Shown here one piece after another: positions 17,364 through 25,729 of a stretch of 64,000 nt of DNA. Position 1 is the first letter of the stretch. Each line of letters starts with the position of its first letter. Source of the stretch: Chitinophagaceae bacterium LGM1 (GTDB taxonomy: Bacteria; Bacteroidota; Bacteroidia; Chitinophagales; Chitinophagaceae); NCBI GenBank assembly GCA_018604165.1, contig CP075895.1:2103001-2167000 (forward strand), given 5' to 3'. The position numbers and the translations under genes are program-made. Below the pieces are notes generated by a model. It had not been told where the DNA came from, ran no database searches, and was given only the letters and a program-made list of their open reading frames with translations.

Positions 17364-18395
17364 CTATTCATTATGACTAATTGGTTGGCTGTTTTTCCAA
17401 AAATTTAGGATTTTTAGCGATATATCACTCATATTCAAACTATTCATACAGCGAAAATGGCCTTTGGGGCATTTGTCATAGCCAATTTTACTGCAAGGAT
17501 GACAACTTATTGATTTATTTTCAAATATAATAGATAGTGGCTCATAACTACCCTTCAGGCTGTTATTGCCATAATATGGAAACATACCCATTTCGGGGCT
17601 TGTATTGCCCCAAAGAGATATAAGTGGCTTTTTGTAAGATGCCGCTACGTGCATCAGCCCTGTATCGTTGCTCACTACTACCCTTGCGTTTTTTACCAAC
17701 CAAGCAGACTCGTTGAGATTGAATTTACCACAAGCATTGTAAATCTTTATTCTGTCACCTGCTGCAATTTTATCTCCGTCTTCTCTGTCTTCGGGGCCAC
17801 CTAATAATATGATGGGGTATGGAACAAGGCTTGTTAATTCCTTCCATTTATCTATCGGTAGCTTTTTGGTATTCATACTGCCGCCTATTACACAGCCTAT
17901 ATAACCTGCCCAATGGCTCATGGGTATATCCGTATTTTTCAGGTTGGCTGATTCGGGTATGAAATAGTCAAGCCCGCGCCCGTCATTCTTTACACCCAAT
18001 GGCTTCACGGTTTCCATATACCGTTCTACAATACTCACATCGGGCATCAGGTTTATCTTCAAATTAGTAAGCAACCATTTCTGCACATTCAGCTTGCGGA
18101 AGGAATAAGACTGCACTTTCAATGCACGCTTCACACGCAGTGTACGCAGATTATGATGCAAGTCTATGATATAATCAAAATGTTCTTTTTTCAGCGTATT
18201 AATGACATGGTTCAAATCATCTTCCAGATAGTGTATTTTATCTATATACGGATTGTGCGCCACTATACTACGAAAAGATGCTTTGGTAAGATAATGCACC
18301 TCAGTACCAGGCACTTGCTGCTTCAGGCAACGCACTACAGGTGTGGTCAGCACAATATCGCCAATGGATGAAAAACGGATTATCAGCACTTTCAT
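17364..18395 (-). CDS. family 9 glycosyltransferase (heptosyltransferase-like)
   Basis: A 343-residue cytoplasmic glycosyltransferase of the heptosyltransferase type, which adds a sugar to the lipopolysaccharide core or a related glycan. It opens MKVLIIRFSSIGDIVLTTPV, the family signature, then EVHYLTKASFRSIV. The second Rossmann domain carries IILLGGPEDREDG and the nucleotide-sugar-binding segment VVSNDTGLMHVAASYKKPLI with LWGNTSPEMG. A late Cys cluster (SCHPCSKIGYDKCPKGHFRC) is common in this family. Whether the sugar is heptose is not shown. It is the first of a minus-strand run but is separated from the LysM gene by 65 bases. Confidence 0.9.
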   Translation of the reverse strand: MKVLIIRFSSIGDIVLTTPVVRCLKQQVPGTEVHYLTKASFRSIVAHNPYIDKIHYLEDDLNHVINTLKKEHFDYIIDLHHNLRTLRVKRALKVQSYSFRKLNVQKWLLTNLKINLMPDVSIVERYMETVKPLGVKNDGRGLDYFIPESANLKNTDIPMSHWAGYIGCVIGGSMNTKKLPIDKWKELTSLVPYPIILLGGPEDREDGDKIAAGDRIKIYNACGKFNLNESAWLVKNARVVVSNDTGLMHVAASYKKPLISLWGNTSPEMGMFPYYGNNSLKGSYEPLSIIFENKSISCHPCSKIGYDKCPKGHFRCMNSLNMSDISLKILNFWKNSQPISHNE

Positions 18396-18460
18396 AAAGC
18401 AGCAACCTACAAAATAGGCACTAAATACAGACTAAGTTTTTTTGCTAAGGCTGTGAATAA

Positions 18461-19435
18461 CTATCGCGAATTGTATTTCAATTCTACCCATGCTTTGTCT
18501 TCCAGCACACCCAGTATCTCTTTTGCATCGTCACCAATACCTATCAGGCCATTGTGATATTGCTTGGTTTCTGGTAGTGGCCCCATCACTTTTACAAATA
18601 CATATTTATCCGTACCAGGGTTGTATACTTTAATGATTGTACCCCGCCTTGCCAGATTGTGAAAAGCGTATATCACGCTACTTTTGGCATCGGCACCATA
18701 ACGGCTGCGTAGCTTGCCCGGTGTTTCGTAAAACACGGCACTACCTTTTTCTTCGGTTATATATTTTTCATTGCCAGTTTGCTGCATATAGGTTTTGCCA
18801 AATGCACCAAGCGTATCTGCCCAAACGGTATCTCTTACTATGTACGTCGCAACACTGCCATCTTTCTGTGTTTCCTTACGTTCCTTAAATTGCACCGTGT
18901 ACTTCTGTCCTTTGGGTACAGTTGCAGTATCTGCTTTTTTCGTTTCAGTATGTGTAGTTGTTTCTGATGAAGCAAAACTGTTTATTTTAGCATCATATAG
19001 CAATCGTGCCACTATCAATACCTGCCCCACTTGTACGCTGTTGTCGGGCATATTGTTCCACTCCTGTATGTTTCGTTGCGGCTCGTTGATGTTTTTGCTG
19101 ATGCGATACATATTGTCCTGCTCGCGTATTTTATAATACACAGGCACCCAACCACCTGCGGGCGTGGTGGTAGTAGCTTTGTTGAAAACGCCTACAGGCA
19201 CAAACAATGTGCTGCCAACTGCAAGCCCATTCTGATAGTTAACCCCATTCTCATCTGCCAGCGTAGCAGGTGGCACATGGTATTGCTGTGCGATGGTAAA
19301 AATAGTTTCGCCCCTTTTTACGGTATGGGCTGCCATCCACTTATCATTCTTCGATACGATGAACAAACTATCTGCCGATGCAAAGCCAGTATAAGAAACA
19401 AAAGAGAGTAATGCGATAATCAATAAACGAAGCAT
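18461..19435 (-). CDS. secreted LysM protein with C-terminal RlpA/DPBB-like domain
   Basis: A 324-residue exported protein. The ATG at 19433-19435 gives a tidy signal peptide (MLRLLIIALLSFVSYTGFASA); a longer TTG start is less likely. Two LysM repeats follow: HTVKRGETIFTIAQQYHVPP with LAVGSTLFVPV, and YKIREQDNMYRISKNINEP with VQVGQVLIVARL. LysM binds peptidoglycan glycan chains. The last ~95 residues (YGADAKSSVIYAFHNLARRG ... GTIIKVYNPGTDKYVFVKVMG) resemble a double-psi beta-barrel as in RlpA, although the usual catalytic Asp/His pattern is not obvious. A role in cell wall binding or remodelling is likely. It lies 34 bases downstream of the RNA methyltransferase gene and probably shares its transcript. 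Confidence 0.85.
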   Translation of the reverse strand: MLRLLIIALLSFVSYTGFASADSLFIVSKNDKWMAAHTVKRGETIFTIAQQYHVPPATLADENGVNYQNGLAVGSTLFVPVGVFNKATTTTPAGGWVPVYYKIREQDNMYRISKNINEPQRNIQEWNNMPDNSVQVGQVLIVARLLYDAKINSFASSETTTHTETKKADTATVPKGQKYTVQFKERKETQKDGSVATYIVRDTVWADTLGAFGKTYMQQTGNEKYITEEKGSAVFYETPGKLRSRYGADAKSSVIYAFHNLARRGTIIKVYNPGTDKYVFVKVMGPLPETKQYHNGLIGIGDDAKEILGVLEDKAWVELKYNSR

Positions 19436-19469
19436 AGAATTGCTTTTATCGCCTATCAATATACAATTT

Positions 19470-20837
19470 TTATGCCCAATCGGTATCTGATATTTCCATG
19501 CGTATGCGCCAATGCTTGGGCAGATAATTATTGAAACGGTTGCCCAAAGCCTTTATCCAGCCGAGTGCCAGTCCGTTATACGTTAGCAAAATCCACCCTT
19601 TATGTGTTCCATCGGGCAGCGGGAAATCTTCTTTTTTAAGAAACTTTAACGCTTGCTCTTTATTCAGTTCCAGTTTTGGCAGGATGGCAGATGCATGTAT
19701 GCTCATGGCAACATCGTGCGATGGCAGCCATCCTCTAGGTGTAGGTGTACCGAGTTGTATGCCAGTTTTGCGGAGGTACACAAATTGCTTCAGTGTATGA
19801 TAGTCTTCTTCGTGCGCGGGGTGTATGGCTACGTAGTTGTCTTTATCCAATTGCAGGCAGGTGTAGTCAACATCCAGCAAATGTTTTGTTTGCGCTTGTG
19901 CCTGTTTGTCTTGCAGGGTTTTGTAACGTACTGGTTTCAGTTCGTCCGTTTCTTCTTTCTTTTGAATGGCTGCAATGAAAAAGCCCTCACCTTTTACCTT
20001 ATCAGGACTGAAACGATAACCGTACATGCCTTTGGCAGATTGTGTTTCTACAACGCCCCAATCATCTTTGGTTGTTACAGGCAATCCTTTTACTTCAAAA
20101 TTATCGCTCAGCCAATCCAGTATTTCCTCATCTTCTTGCGTGCTGTAGCTGCATGTAGCATATATAAGTATCCCATCTTCCTTCAATGCGGGCCAAACAT
20201 CTGCCAGTATACGTTGCTGCCGTTGGCTGCAGAGCAATACGTTGGCTTCGCTCCATTCGTCAAGCGCTTTGGCATCTTTACGAAACAAGCCCGAACCACT
20301 GCATGGTGCATCTACCACTATCACATCAAAATAACCTGTAAGCCTGCCGAGGTCTTTGGGGTCGTTGCTGGTAACCCATGTGTTCATGCAGCCCCAGCGT
20401 GTCATGTTTTCTTCCAATATAGATGCACGGGTACGGATAACCTCGTTACTCACCAGCAAATCGTCTGCACCAAGAAAAGAAGCTATCAATGTACTTTTGC
20501 CACCAGGTGCGGCACACAAATCCAATACACGTAGCGGCTTATTATTCAGCACATGGCTACTAAGCACATGATGCAGAAACATGGAAGATGCCTCTTGCAC
20601 ATAATACGCCCCTGCATGATACAGAGGGTCTACCGTAAACACAGGCCGTGCAGACAGATACCTGCCTGATGCACACCAGGGCACTTGTTCATTATCAGCA
20701 AACGCAGTACTGTGTTTATGAGGATTGAGCCTTACGGATGTAATAGCAGGCAACTGATGCGCAGCTATCAGGGCTTCTTTATCGAAACCCTTAATCTCTT
20801 GCAATTGTTTTAATAATATGTCGGGCAGTTGCAGCAA
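19470..20837 (-). CDS. RsmB/NOP family RNA (cytosine-5)-methyltransferase, RsmF-like
   Basis: This 455-residue enzyme methylates C5 of cytosine in RNA, probably ribosomal RNA. The SAM-binding loop DLCAAPGGKSTLIA (about residue 105), motif IV VVDAPCSGSGLFRKD and motif VI YATCSYS, with the two Cys used for catalysis and release, are all present. The substrate-recognition segment YVQEASSMFLHHVL precedes them. The C-terminal ~170 residues form an RsmF-type extension with a PUA-like end (PLPDGTHKGWILLTYNGLALGWIK). The start is a TTG (20835-20837), as no earlier ATG fits. The exact target base cannot be assigned, so no symbol is given. Confidence 0.9.
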   Translation of the reverse strand: MLQLPDILLKQLQEIKGFDKEALIAAHQLPAITSVRLNPHKHSTAFADNEQVPWCASGRYLSARPVFTVDPLYHAGAYYVQEASSMFLHHVLSSHVLNNKPLRVLDLCAAPGGKSTLIASFLGADDLLVSNEVIRTRASILEENMTRWGCMNTWVTSNDPKDLGRLTGYFDVIVVDAPCSGSGLFRKDAKALDEWSEANVLLCSQRQQRILADVWPALKEDGILIYATCSYSTQEDEEILDWLSDNFEVKGLPVTTKDDWGVVETQSAKGMYGYRFSPDKVKGEGFFIAAIQKKEETDELKPVRYKTLQDKQAQAQTKHLLDVDYTCLQLDKDNYVAIHPAHEEDYHTLKQFVYLRKTGIQLGTPTPRGWLPSHDVAMSIHASAILPKLELNKEQALKFLKKEDFPLPDGTHKGWILLTYNGLALGWIKALGNRFNNYLPKHWRIRMEISDTDWA

Positions 20838-20851
20838 CTATATTTATTTAA

Positions 20852-20901
20852 CCGCTAAGTCGCAAAGACGCAAAGCCTTTAGCGACTCAGCGTCTTTGCA
20901 G
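20852..20901. repeat. dispersed-type hairpin element between purB and the RNA methyltransferase
   Basis: The 93-base gap contains CCGCTAAGTCGCAAAGACGC and its partial inverse. GCAAAGACGC at 20862-20871 pairs exactly with GCGTCTTTGC at 20890-20899. Sequences of this kind (AAGTCGCAAAGACGCAAAG) recur across many bacterial genomes, so this is probably a small dispersed repeat that may also act as a terminator of purB. Confidence 0.6.
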
Positions 20902-20930
20902 TAAACTAATCGCATTGAGCAATTCAGCCA

Positions 20931-22271
20931 TTAACACACTCCTACATAATTATGCGGTGTTATCGCTTTCAGTTCTTTCTTCAATGTGGCACTAATCTTC
21001 AATCCGTCTATAAACTTATGGAGTGTTTTCTGTGTAATGCCATCCTTACCACGTGTAAGTGCTTTGAGCGCCTCGTATGGTTGCGGATAGTTTTCTCTGC
21101 GCAGGATGGTTTGAATAGCCTCTGCACACACCGCCCAGTTATCATTCAGGTCGGCAGCCATTTTATCTTTGTTCAGCAGCAGCTTGCCCAGCCCTTTTTC
21201 TAATGAGCGTAGTGCCAGGTAGCTGTGCGCCATCGGTACACCTATGTTGCGCAGTACGGTACTGTCTGTCAAATCGCGCTGCAGGCGGCTGATGGGCAGC
21301 TTGGCGCTCAAATGTTCATAAATGGCGTTGGCTATGCCGAGATTGCCCTCTGCATTTTCAAAATCTATGGGGTTTACTTTATGTGGCATGGCAGACGAAC
21401 CCACCTCGCCCTCTTTGGTTTTTTGCTTAAAGTATTCTACACTGATGTAGCTCCACACATCGCGGGCAAAATCTATCAGTATCGTGTTGATACGTTTCAA
21501 CGCATCGAACTGGGCAGCGAGGTTGTCGTAATGCTCTATCTGCGTAGTGTATTGCATACGCTCCAGCCCCAGCTTATTGTTTACAAAATCGTTACCGAAC
21601 TTCACCCAATCCGTTTTAGGAAAAGTTACTTTGTGCGCGTTGAAATTGCCTGTTGCACCACCAAACTTGGCAGCAAACGGCACATGGCTCAGCTGCAGTA
21701 CCTGCCCTTCCAGTCGCTCTATAAATACCATCCACTCCTTACCCAATGTAGTGGGCGATGCTGGCTGCCCGTGTGTACGTGCCAGCATGGGTATGCCGCG
21801 CCATTCCTTTGCTTGCTTCTTCAGTACCAGTATGATGTTTTGCAGGGCAGGTAAAAACTGCTCTTCCAATGCTTCCTTCCACAACAGGGGGATGGATGTA
21901 TTATTCACATCCTGACTGGTAAGGCCAAAATGTACCCACTCTACCGCATCACCGGCACCGAGGGCTTTCAACTTTTCTTTCAGGAAGTATTCAACCGCTT
22001 TTACATCGTGGTTGGTAGTGCGCTCGGTGAGCTTTATCTGCTGTGCATCATCTTCTGTAAAATTTTCGTAGATGGCACGCAGCTTGGCAGGCTTTACGGC
22101 AGCGGGCAGTTTGAAAATCTTTTTCTCGGCAAGAAAGAGAAAATACTCCACCTCTACCCGAACACGATAACGTATAAGGCCGAACTCTGAAAAATAAGGA
22201 GCCAATACAGCCAACTGGCTACGATAGCGGCCATCTACAGGACTGATGGCAGTAAGCGCGGTTAAATCCAT
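20931..22271 (-). CDS. purB: adenylosuccinate lyase
   Basis: PurB catalyses two fumarate-releasing steps in purine synthesis: SAICAR to AICAR and adenylosuccinate to AMP. The 446-residue protein begins LTALTAISPVDGRYRSQ, has the TTNHDVKAVEYFLKEKL region, the HFGLTSQDVNNTS active-site segment, the ARTHGQPASPTT His motif and the fumarase-superfamily signature loop GSSAMPHKVNPIDFENAEGN. Length and motifs fit the long PurB subgroup. The ATG is preceded at only 5 bases by TACTTTTG, a promoter-like -7 box. It is the first gene of the minus-strand run that continues with the RNA methyltransferase. Confidence 0.97.
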   Translation of the reverse strand: MDLTALTAISPVDGRYRSQLAVLAPYFSEFGLIRYRVRVEVEYFLFLAEKKIFKLPAAVKPAKLRAIYENFTEDDAQQIKLTERTTNHDVKAVEYFLKEKLKALGAGDAVEWVHFGLTSQDVNNTSIPLLWKEALEEQFLPALQNIILVLKKQAKEWRGIPMLARTHGQPASPTTLGKEWMVFIERLEGQVLQLSHVPFAAKFGGATGNFNAHKVTFPKTDWVKFGNDFVNNKLGLERMQYTTQIEHYDNLAAQFDALKRINTILIDFARDVWSYISVEYFKQKTKEGEVGSSAMPHKVNPIDFENAEGNLGIANAIYEHLSAKLPISRLQRDLTDSTVLRNIGVPMAHSYLALRSLEKGLGKLLLNKDKMAADLNDNWAVCAEAIQTILRRENYPQPYEALKALTRGKDGITQKTLHKFIDGLKISATLKKELKAITPHNYVGVC

Positions 22272-22276
22272 GGGGA

Positions 22277-22284
22277 CAAAAGTA
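22277..22284 (-). promoter_or_regulatory. TAnnTTTG element 5 bases before purB
   Basis: TACTTTTG on the minus strand, then TCCCC and the ATG. It matches the -7 consensus. No matching -33 box was found. Confidence 0.45.
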
Positions 22285-22286
22285 CG

Positions 22287-22378
22287 GTTTTCAGTTGGCA
22301 GTTGGGAGTAGGGGTGAGGCAGCTAGCAGTTTTCAGTTGGCAAATCGAAGTCGTCATTTCGACTGCAAGGAGAAATCT
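22287..22378. repeat. dispersed repeat fragments upstream of purB
   Basis: GTTTTCAGTTGGCA occurs twice (22287-22300 and 22329-22342). It is followed by GTCATTTCGACTGC...GAGAAATCT (22353-22378), a motif often scattered in Bacteroidetes intergenic regions. A related copy in the opposite orientation lies at 23544-23571. The remainder of 22379-22524 is AT-rich with no gene visible. Confidence 0.55.
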
Positions 22379-22524
22379 GCTGAATGATGAGCAATACGGT
22401 TAGTTACAGTTTTACTCAGTAGATAACTATATTGTAGTAGATTATCCCAGTTTTTTGTATACATCAAATCAATAGATATATTAACTTAGCTATTTAATTA
22501 GAATATAGCAGGATAATAGAAAAA

Positions 22525-23322
22525 TTAAATATTATCAAAATCCTTGAAAATTAAGTAAGATTTACGTGCTGGCAAATTAAATTCATCATCCCAATTTATA
22601 TTCCACATTTGCTCATTTGGGAATCTACTAATTTCCTTTATTTGAATTAGTTCATTGTTTTGAATAACACATATCCTGGACTTTCTCAAGTTTTCATTAT
22701 TTATCGTTCTGTATATTACTTGTTCTATATATTGGTTTGAACGGGTCTTGTAATGCAATTCTAATTTACAAGAAGAGATAAATTCAGGAGTAATGTAGTA
22801 ATTTAACAAAGAATTTTGATCAGCACTTATTTCTGTAACATCAAATATTTCAGTACAATTATTATAGCAATCTTTATCTATTATGACAAATCCATTCTCA
22901 AATTTCATTTTACATTTAGACAATTTCTCGTAATCTGTAATAGCAACTCTTAAGTTGTAAACTGGGTACTTATTGGGATTAACTAACACACCGCGAAAAT
23001 TTTTTCTATTCCCAAATGTGAAATCAAATCTACAGTATCCATTATCACCTACAACCCCTGCATATAATTCATTTTGTAGACGTATTATTTCTTCATTTGC
23101 ATGTTTTAGACTCTTGCTATTCTCTATTAACTCATTTTGTAAAGAATTCACTCGGTATAATGTATCTAGATTTTTTGTTTGTAATCTAATAATTTCATTC
23201 TTATCGTTCAACCTAGCTTTATTATCTTGGTCTTCTCTTATGCTTTGAGCAATTGCAGTTGCAATAGCTAAAATACCAGTTGCTACTGAAAATACTAACA
23301 CCCAATTCATCCTATTTTTCAT
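22525..23322 (-). CDS. AT-rich orphan membrane protein with coiled coil, unknown function
   Basis: I do not recognise this 265-residue protein. From the ATG at 23320-23322 it has an N-terminal membrane helix (WVLVFSVATGILAIATAIAQ, about residues 6-25), then a coiled coil of about 60 residues (KNEIIRLQTKNLDTLYRVNS, HANEEIIRLQNELYAG), then a C-terminal mixed region starting GDNGYCRFDFTFGNRKN with several Cys. The topology would place most of it outside the membrane or tethered at it. The gene is clearly more AT-rich than its neighbours, stands alone, and is bracketed by inverted copies of a dispersed repeat, all suggesting recent acquisition. Confidence 0.7.
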   Translation of the reverse strand: MKNRMNWVLVFSVATGILAIATAIAQSIREDQDNKARLNDKNEIIRLQTKNLDTLYRVNSLQNELIENSKSLKHANEEIIRLQNELYAGVVGDNGYCRFDFTFGNRKNFRGVLVNPNKYPVYNLRVAITDYEKLSKCKMKFENGFVIIDKDCYNNCTEIFDVTEISADQNSLLNYYITPEFISSCKLELHYKTRSNQYIEQVIYRTINNENLRKSRICVIQNNELIQIKEISRFPNEQMWNINWDDEFNLPARKSYLIFKDFDNI

Positions 23323-23816
23323 TTTTATAAATAATATCAATGACTATTGATTGAAGCCACTAGACTATGAAGTTAAACAATGTGATTAACAGAAAAACTA
23401 TATAGTCAACAGTATAATGGTATGCCTAGTTATGTCAAAACAAATCTGCATAAAGCAATCTATATATATTATAAAAATCTATTATTTATCATATTGAGAA
23501 TAACAAAGTAAAGGATCTGTATAATCAGTAGTACAAATGCTGAAGAGATTCCTCTTGCCATCGGAATGACATCTTTCATTTGGCATTGAGTATTTTCCTT
23601 ACAAACAATTCACCATCAACAAAACACCTCACCACTACTCTCCTAACCTGTTGCTGTACTGTTCTATACTATTTTGTTCTCTCCTCTCCTTGCTGCAAGG
23701 TAGTTGCGAGGTGCTTTCAAGGGGGGTACATAATGCAATGATTATCAGCACCCATCAGCAGGGTGGTAAAAATATTTTTTGATTTCATCTGTAAAATTGA
23801 ATTCAAGTCCACACCC
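23323..23816. other. 494-base intergenic region without a gene
   Basis: AT-rich with no convincing coding frame on either strand. It holds the repeat-like segment at 23544-23571 and a small CACCC/GGGTG inverted repeat near 23750-23766. Nothing else was identified. Confidence 0.6.
23544..23571. repeat. dispersed repeat, inverted relative to the copy at 22353-22378
   Basis: Read on the minus strand this segment begins TGTCATTCCGATGGCAAG and ends GAATCTCT, aligning with the copy on the other side of the AT-rich orphan gene. Confidence 0.5.
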
Positions 23817-24653
23817 CTACTCCTTCAAAAAGAACTGTATTGTACCACTCTTACGCCCGTCGCTGGATAGGTCTATATCGTAATGTTTGCTCTTGGTATA
23901 TACCGCAAGCCTGGCTGTGCATGGTGGTATGCTACCTTCACTTTCAGATACCATCGTAAGCCTGCATAGCGGGTTGTCTTTGCTGATGCTTATATAAAAC
24001 GTATGTGACTTAGCGGTTAGTTGTTTGCTCTGCAATAATATTGTATCATTCATATACACTGATATGATATCACCATCTATCTGCCCGTTATCTAATAGGC
24101 TTATTTTGATGGAGTCTTTTTCTGCATCGCTTATCTCTATCAGTTCTTGTATAACAATAGCCCTTTTTGTTATGATGGATTCCGAAATTGTAACGGGTGA
24201 TGCGTTATCAGTACTCGTTTTTTTAGGTAATGGTTTTTCGAGCCATACTTTGGTATTCATTAACCCTAAACTTGAATTATTTTCTTTCCACCTACCCTCA
24301 AAGCGCATGGTAGTATCTGTGTAACGCAGCTTCATGGTATAGTTTCCCAATACATTTTCTACAAAAAGCCCCAGCTTTACACCAATAGTACTGTCTTCCT
24401 TAAAATAAATGGTAGAATCTGCTTTGCGATATACACCGCTAATGGTATAATGCTCGTACTTGTCTCGCCCATGATAGAGGTGAGATGTGCCGGATACCAT
24501 CGTATCATTATACAGTAGTATTTCTATAACCAATTTTTCTGGGCGGGAAGAAAAAAAACTAAACCCATAATTACCAACCCACTTACCTGCCACATCTTGT
24601 GCATGGATGAGTGTAGAAGAAAGTAATAATAACAGCGTGTAGATATACTTCAT
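23817..24653 (-). CDS. secreted protein of unknown function
   Basis: A 278-residue exported protein: MKYIYTLLLLLSSTLIHAQ is a clear signal peptide from the ATG at 24651-24653. The first half (VAGKWVGNYGF ... YHGRDKYEHYTISGVYRKAD ... LRYTDTTMRFEGRWKENN) looks like a lipocalin/avidin-like antiparallel beta-barrel built around repeated G-x-W/Y strands. The second half (about 165-278), starting near ITKRAIVIQELIEISDAEKD, is another beta domain whose end, DGRKSGTIQFFLKE, recurs in Bacteroidetes secreted proteins. No sorting domain or lipobox is seen. It is divergent from the TPR gene. Function unknown. Confidence 0.75.
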   Translation of the reverse strand: MKYIYTLLLLLSSTLIHAQDVAGKWVGNYGFSFFSSRPEKLVIEILLYNDTMVSGTSHLYHGRDKYEHYTISGVYRKADSTIYFKEDSTIGVKLGLFVENVLGNYTMKLRYTDTTMRFEGRWKENNSSLGLMNTKVWLEKPLPKKTSTDNASPVTISESIITKRAIVIQELIEISDAEKDSIKISLLDNGQIDGDIISVYMNDTILLQSKQLTAKSHTFYISISKDNPLCRLTMVSESEGSIPPCTARLAVYTKSKHYDIDLSSDGRKSGTIQFFLKE

Positions 24654-24783
24654 AAGCAATGGGAATCACACTAAGTAAATACACAAAACGCTAAAGAATT
24701 GTTATAAACATCATATCTTACTACCTGTTTAACACAATACTAACAGCCGCTGACTAACGTTGTGTAATACTTGTATTGTCTTT

Positions 24784-25632
24784 ATGCAAAATCTCCACCC
24801 ATTTATGCGCTATCTATGCTTCTTGTTATTACTTGCTACGCATACTACAGCATTTGCTCAACAAAAAACTGCCTACACCCATGCCGACAGTATGCGCGCT
24901 AAAGCCTATTGGGATAGTAGCTGGCATTATGCACTGCATAGCAGGGAGCATCAGTTATACTTGGATAGTGCGTTGATGGTAATACCCACCCATGCCTACT
25001 ACTGGCAACAGAAGTCTATGCCATTGCACAAAATGCGCAAGTATGAGCTGGCTATGCCCTATATGGATAGTGCCGTAAAGTACGACCCCCACAAGTGGAT
25101 GCCCTACCGTGCATATATGCGCTGCATATTTGAGAAGCGATATAGGGATGCACTGGCTGATTTTTACACCACTAAAGAAAAATACAACAGCCTGTATGTT
25201 ATGGATCATCCATACGATTTTTTTATAGCACTGTGCCACTTGCAACTGAACCAATTTGACAGTAGCAAAATATACCTGAAACGTTGTATAGATGAACGGA
25301 TGAAAAAAGGCAAAGACTGGGTGCATCACAATCACCTGTTCTACCTTGGTATAGTACAATACGAACAGGCAGCGTACGCAGATGCCATTACCACCTTTGA
25401 AGAAGTGATACGCCTTGCACCACAGTTTGCAGATGTGTATTATTACAAAGCCGTGTGCGAGTATAGGCTGAAGCGCAATGCAGATGCCAAAGCAAGCATC
25501 CAAGCATCGAGCAAATATTTTGCAGAGGGCTATACCCTGCGAGAAGATGGTGCATTGTATGAGCCATACCCATACCAGATACGCAAATACTATCTCGACA
25601 ATATGGTGAAAGTGATTAACGAGGTAAAGTAG
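24784..25632 (+). CDS. exported tetratricopeptide-repeat protein
   Basis: A 282-residue protein with a signal peptide (core MRYLCFLLLLATHTTAFAQ; the start could be the ATG at 24784 or the one at 24805). The mature part is a run of TPR-like helices: YWQQKSMPLHKMRKYELAMP, YRAYMRCIFEKRYRDALADF, FFIALCHLQLNQFDSSKIYL, FYLGIVQYEQAAYADAITTF and VYYYKAVCEYRLKRNADAKA fit the pattern. TPRs mediate protein-protein contacts; no partner is indicated by context. The gene is monocistronic and is followed by the paired hairpins at 25634-25725, facing the aminotransferase-like gene. Confidence 0.82.
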   Translation: MQNLHPFMRYLCFLLLLATHTTAFAQQKTAYTHADSMRAKAYWDSSWHYALHSREHQLYLDSALMVIPTHAYYWQQKSMPLHKMRKYELAMPYMDSAVKYDPHKWMPYRAYMRCIFEKRYRDALADFYTTKEKYNSLYVMDHPYDFFIALCHLQLNQFDSSKIYLKRCIDERMKKGKDWVHHNHLFYLGIVQYEQAAYADAITTFEEVIRLAPQFADVYYYKAVCEYRLKRNADAKASIQASSKYFAEGYTLREDGALYEPYPYQIRKYYLDNMVKVINEVK

Positions 25633-25633
25633 T

Positions 25634-25725
25634 CTTCAAGCGAGGACGCTTGAAGATAAAAAAGGCATTCTAACAGGTACGTTTGAAGAAAATAGTTTCT
25701 CCAGTTCAAGCGTCCTCGCTTGAAC
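25634..25725. repeat. pair of related hairpins between convergent genes
   Basis: CTTCAAGCG-AGGA-CGCTTGAAG at 25634-25655 and GTTCAAGCG-TCCT-CGCTTGAAC at 25704-25725. The arms are the same and the loops are complementary, so the two units form inverted copies of one element. The first is followed by ATAAAAAA and could also terminate the TPR gene, the second the minus-strand gene. Confidence 0.75.
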
Positions 25726-25729
25726 AACA

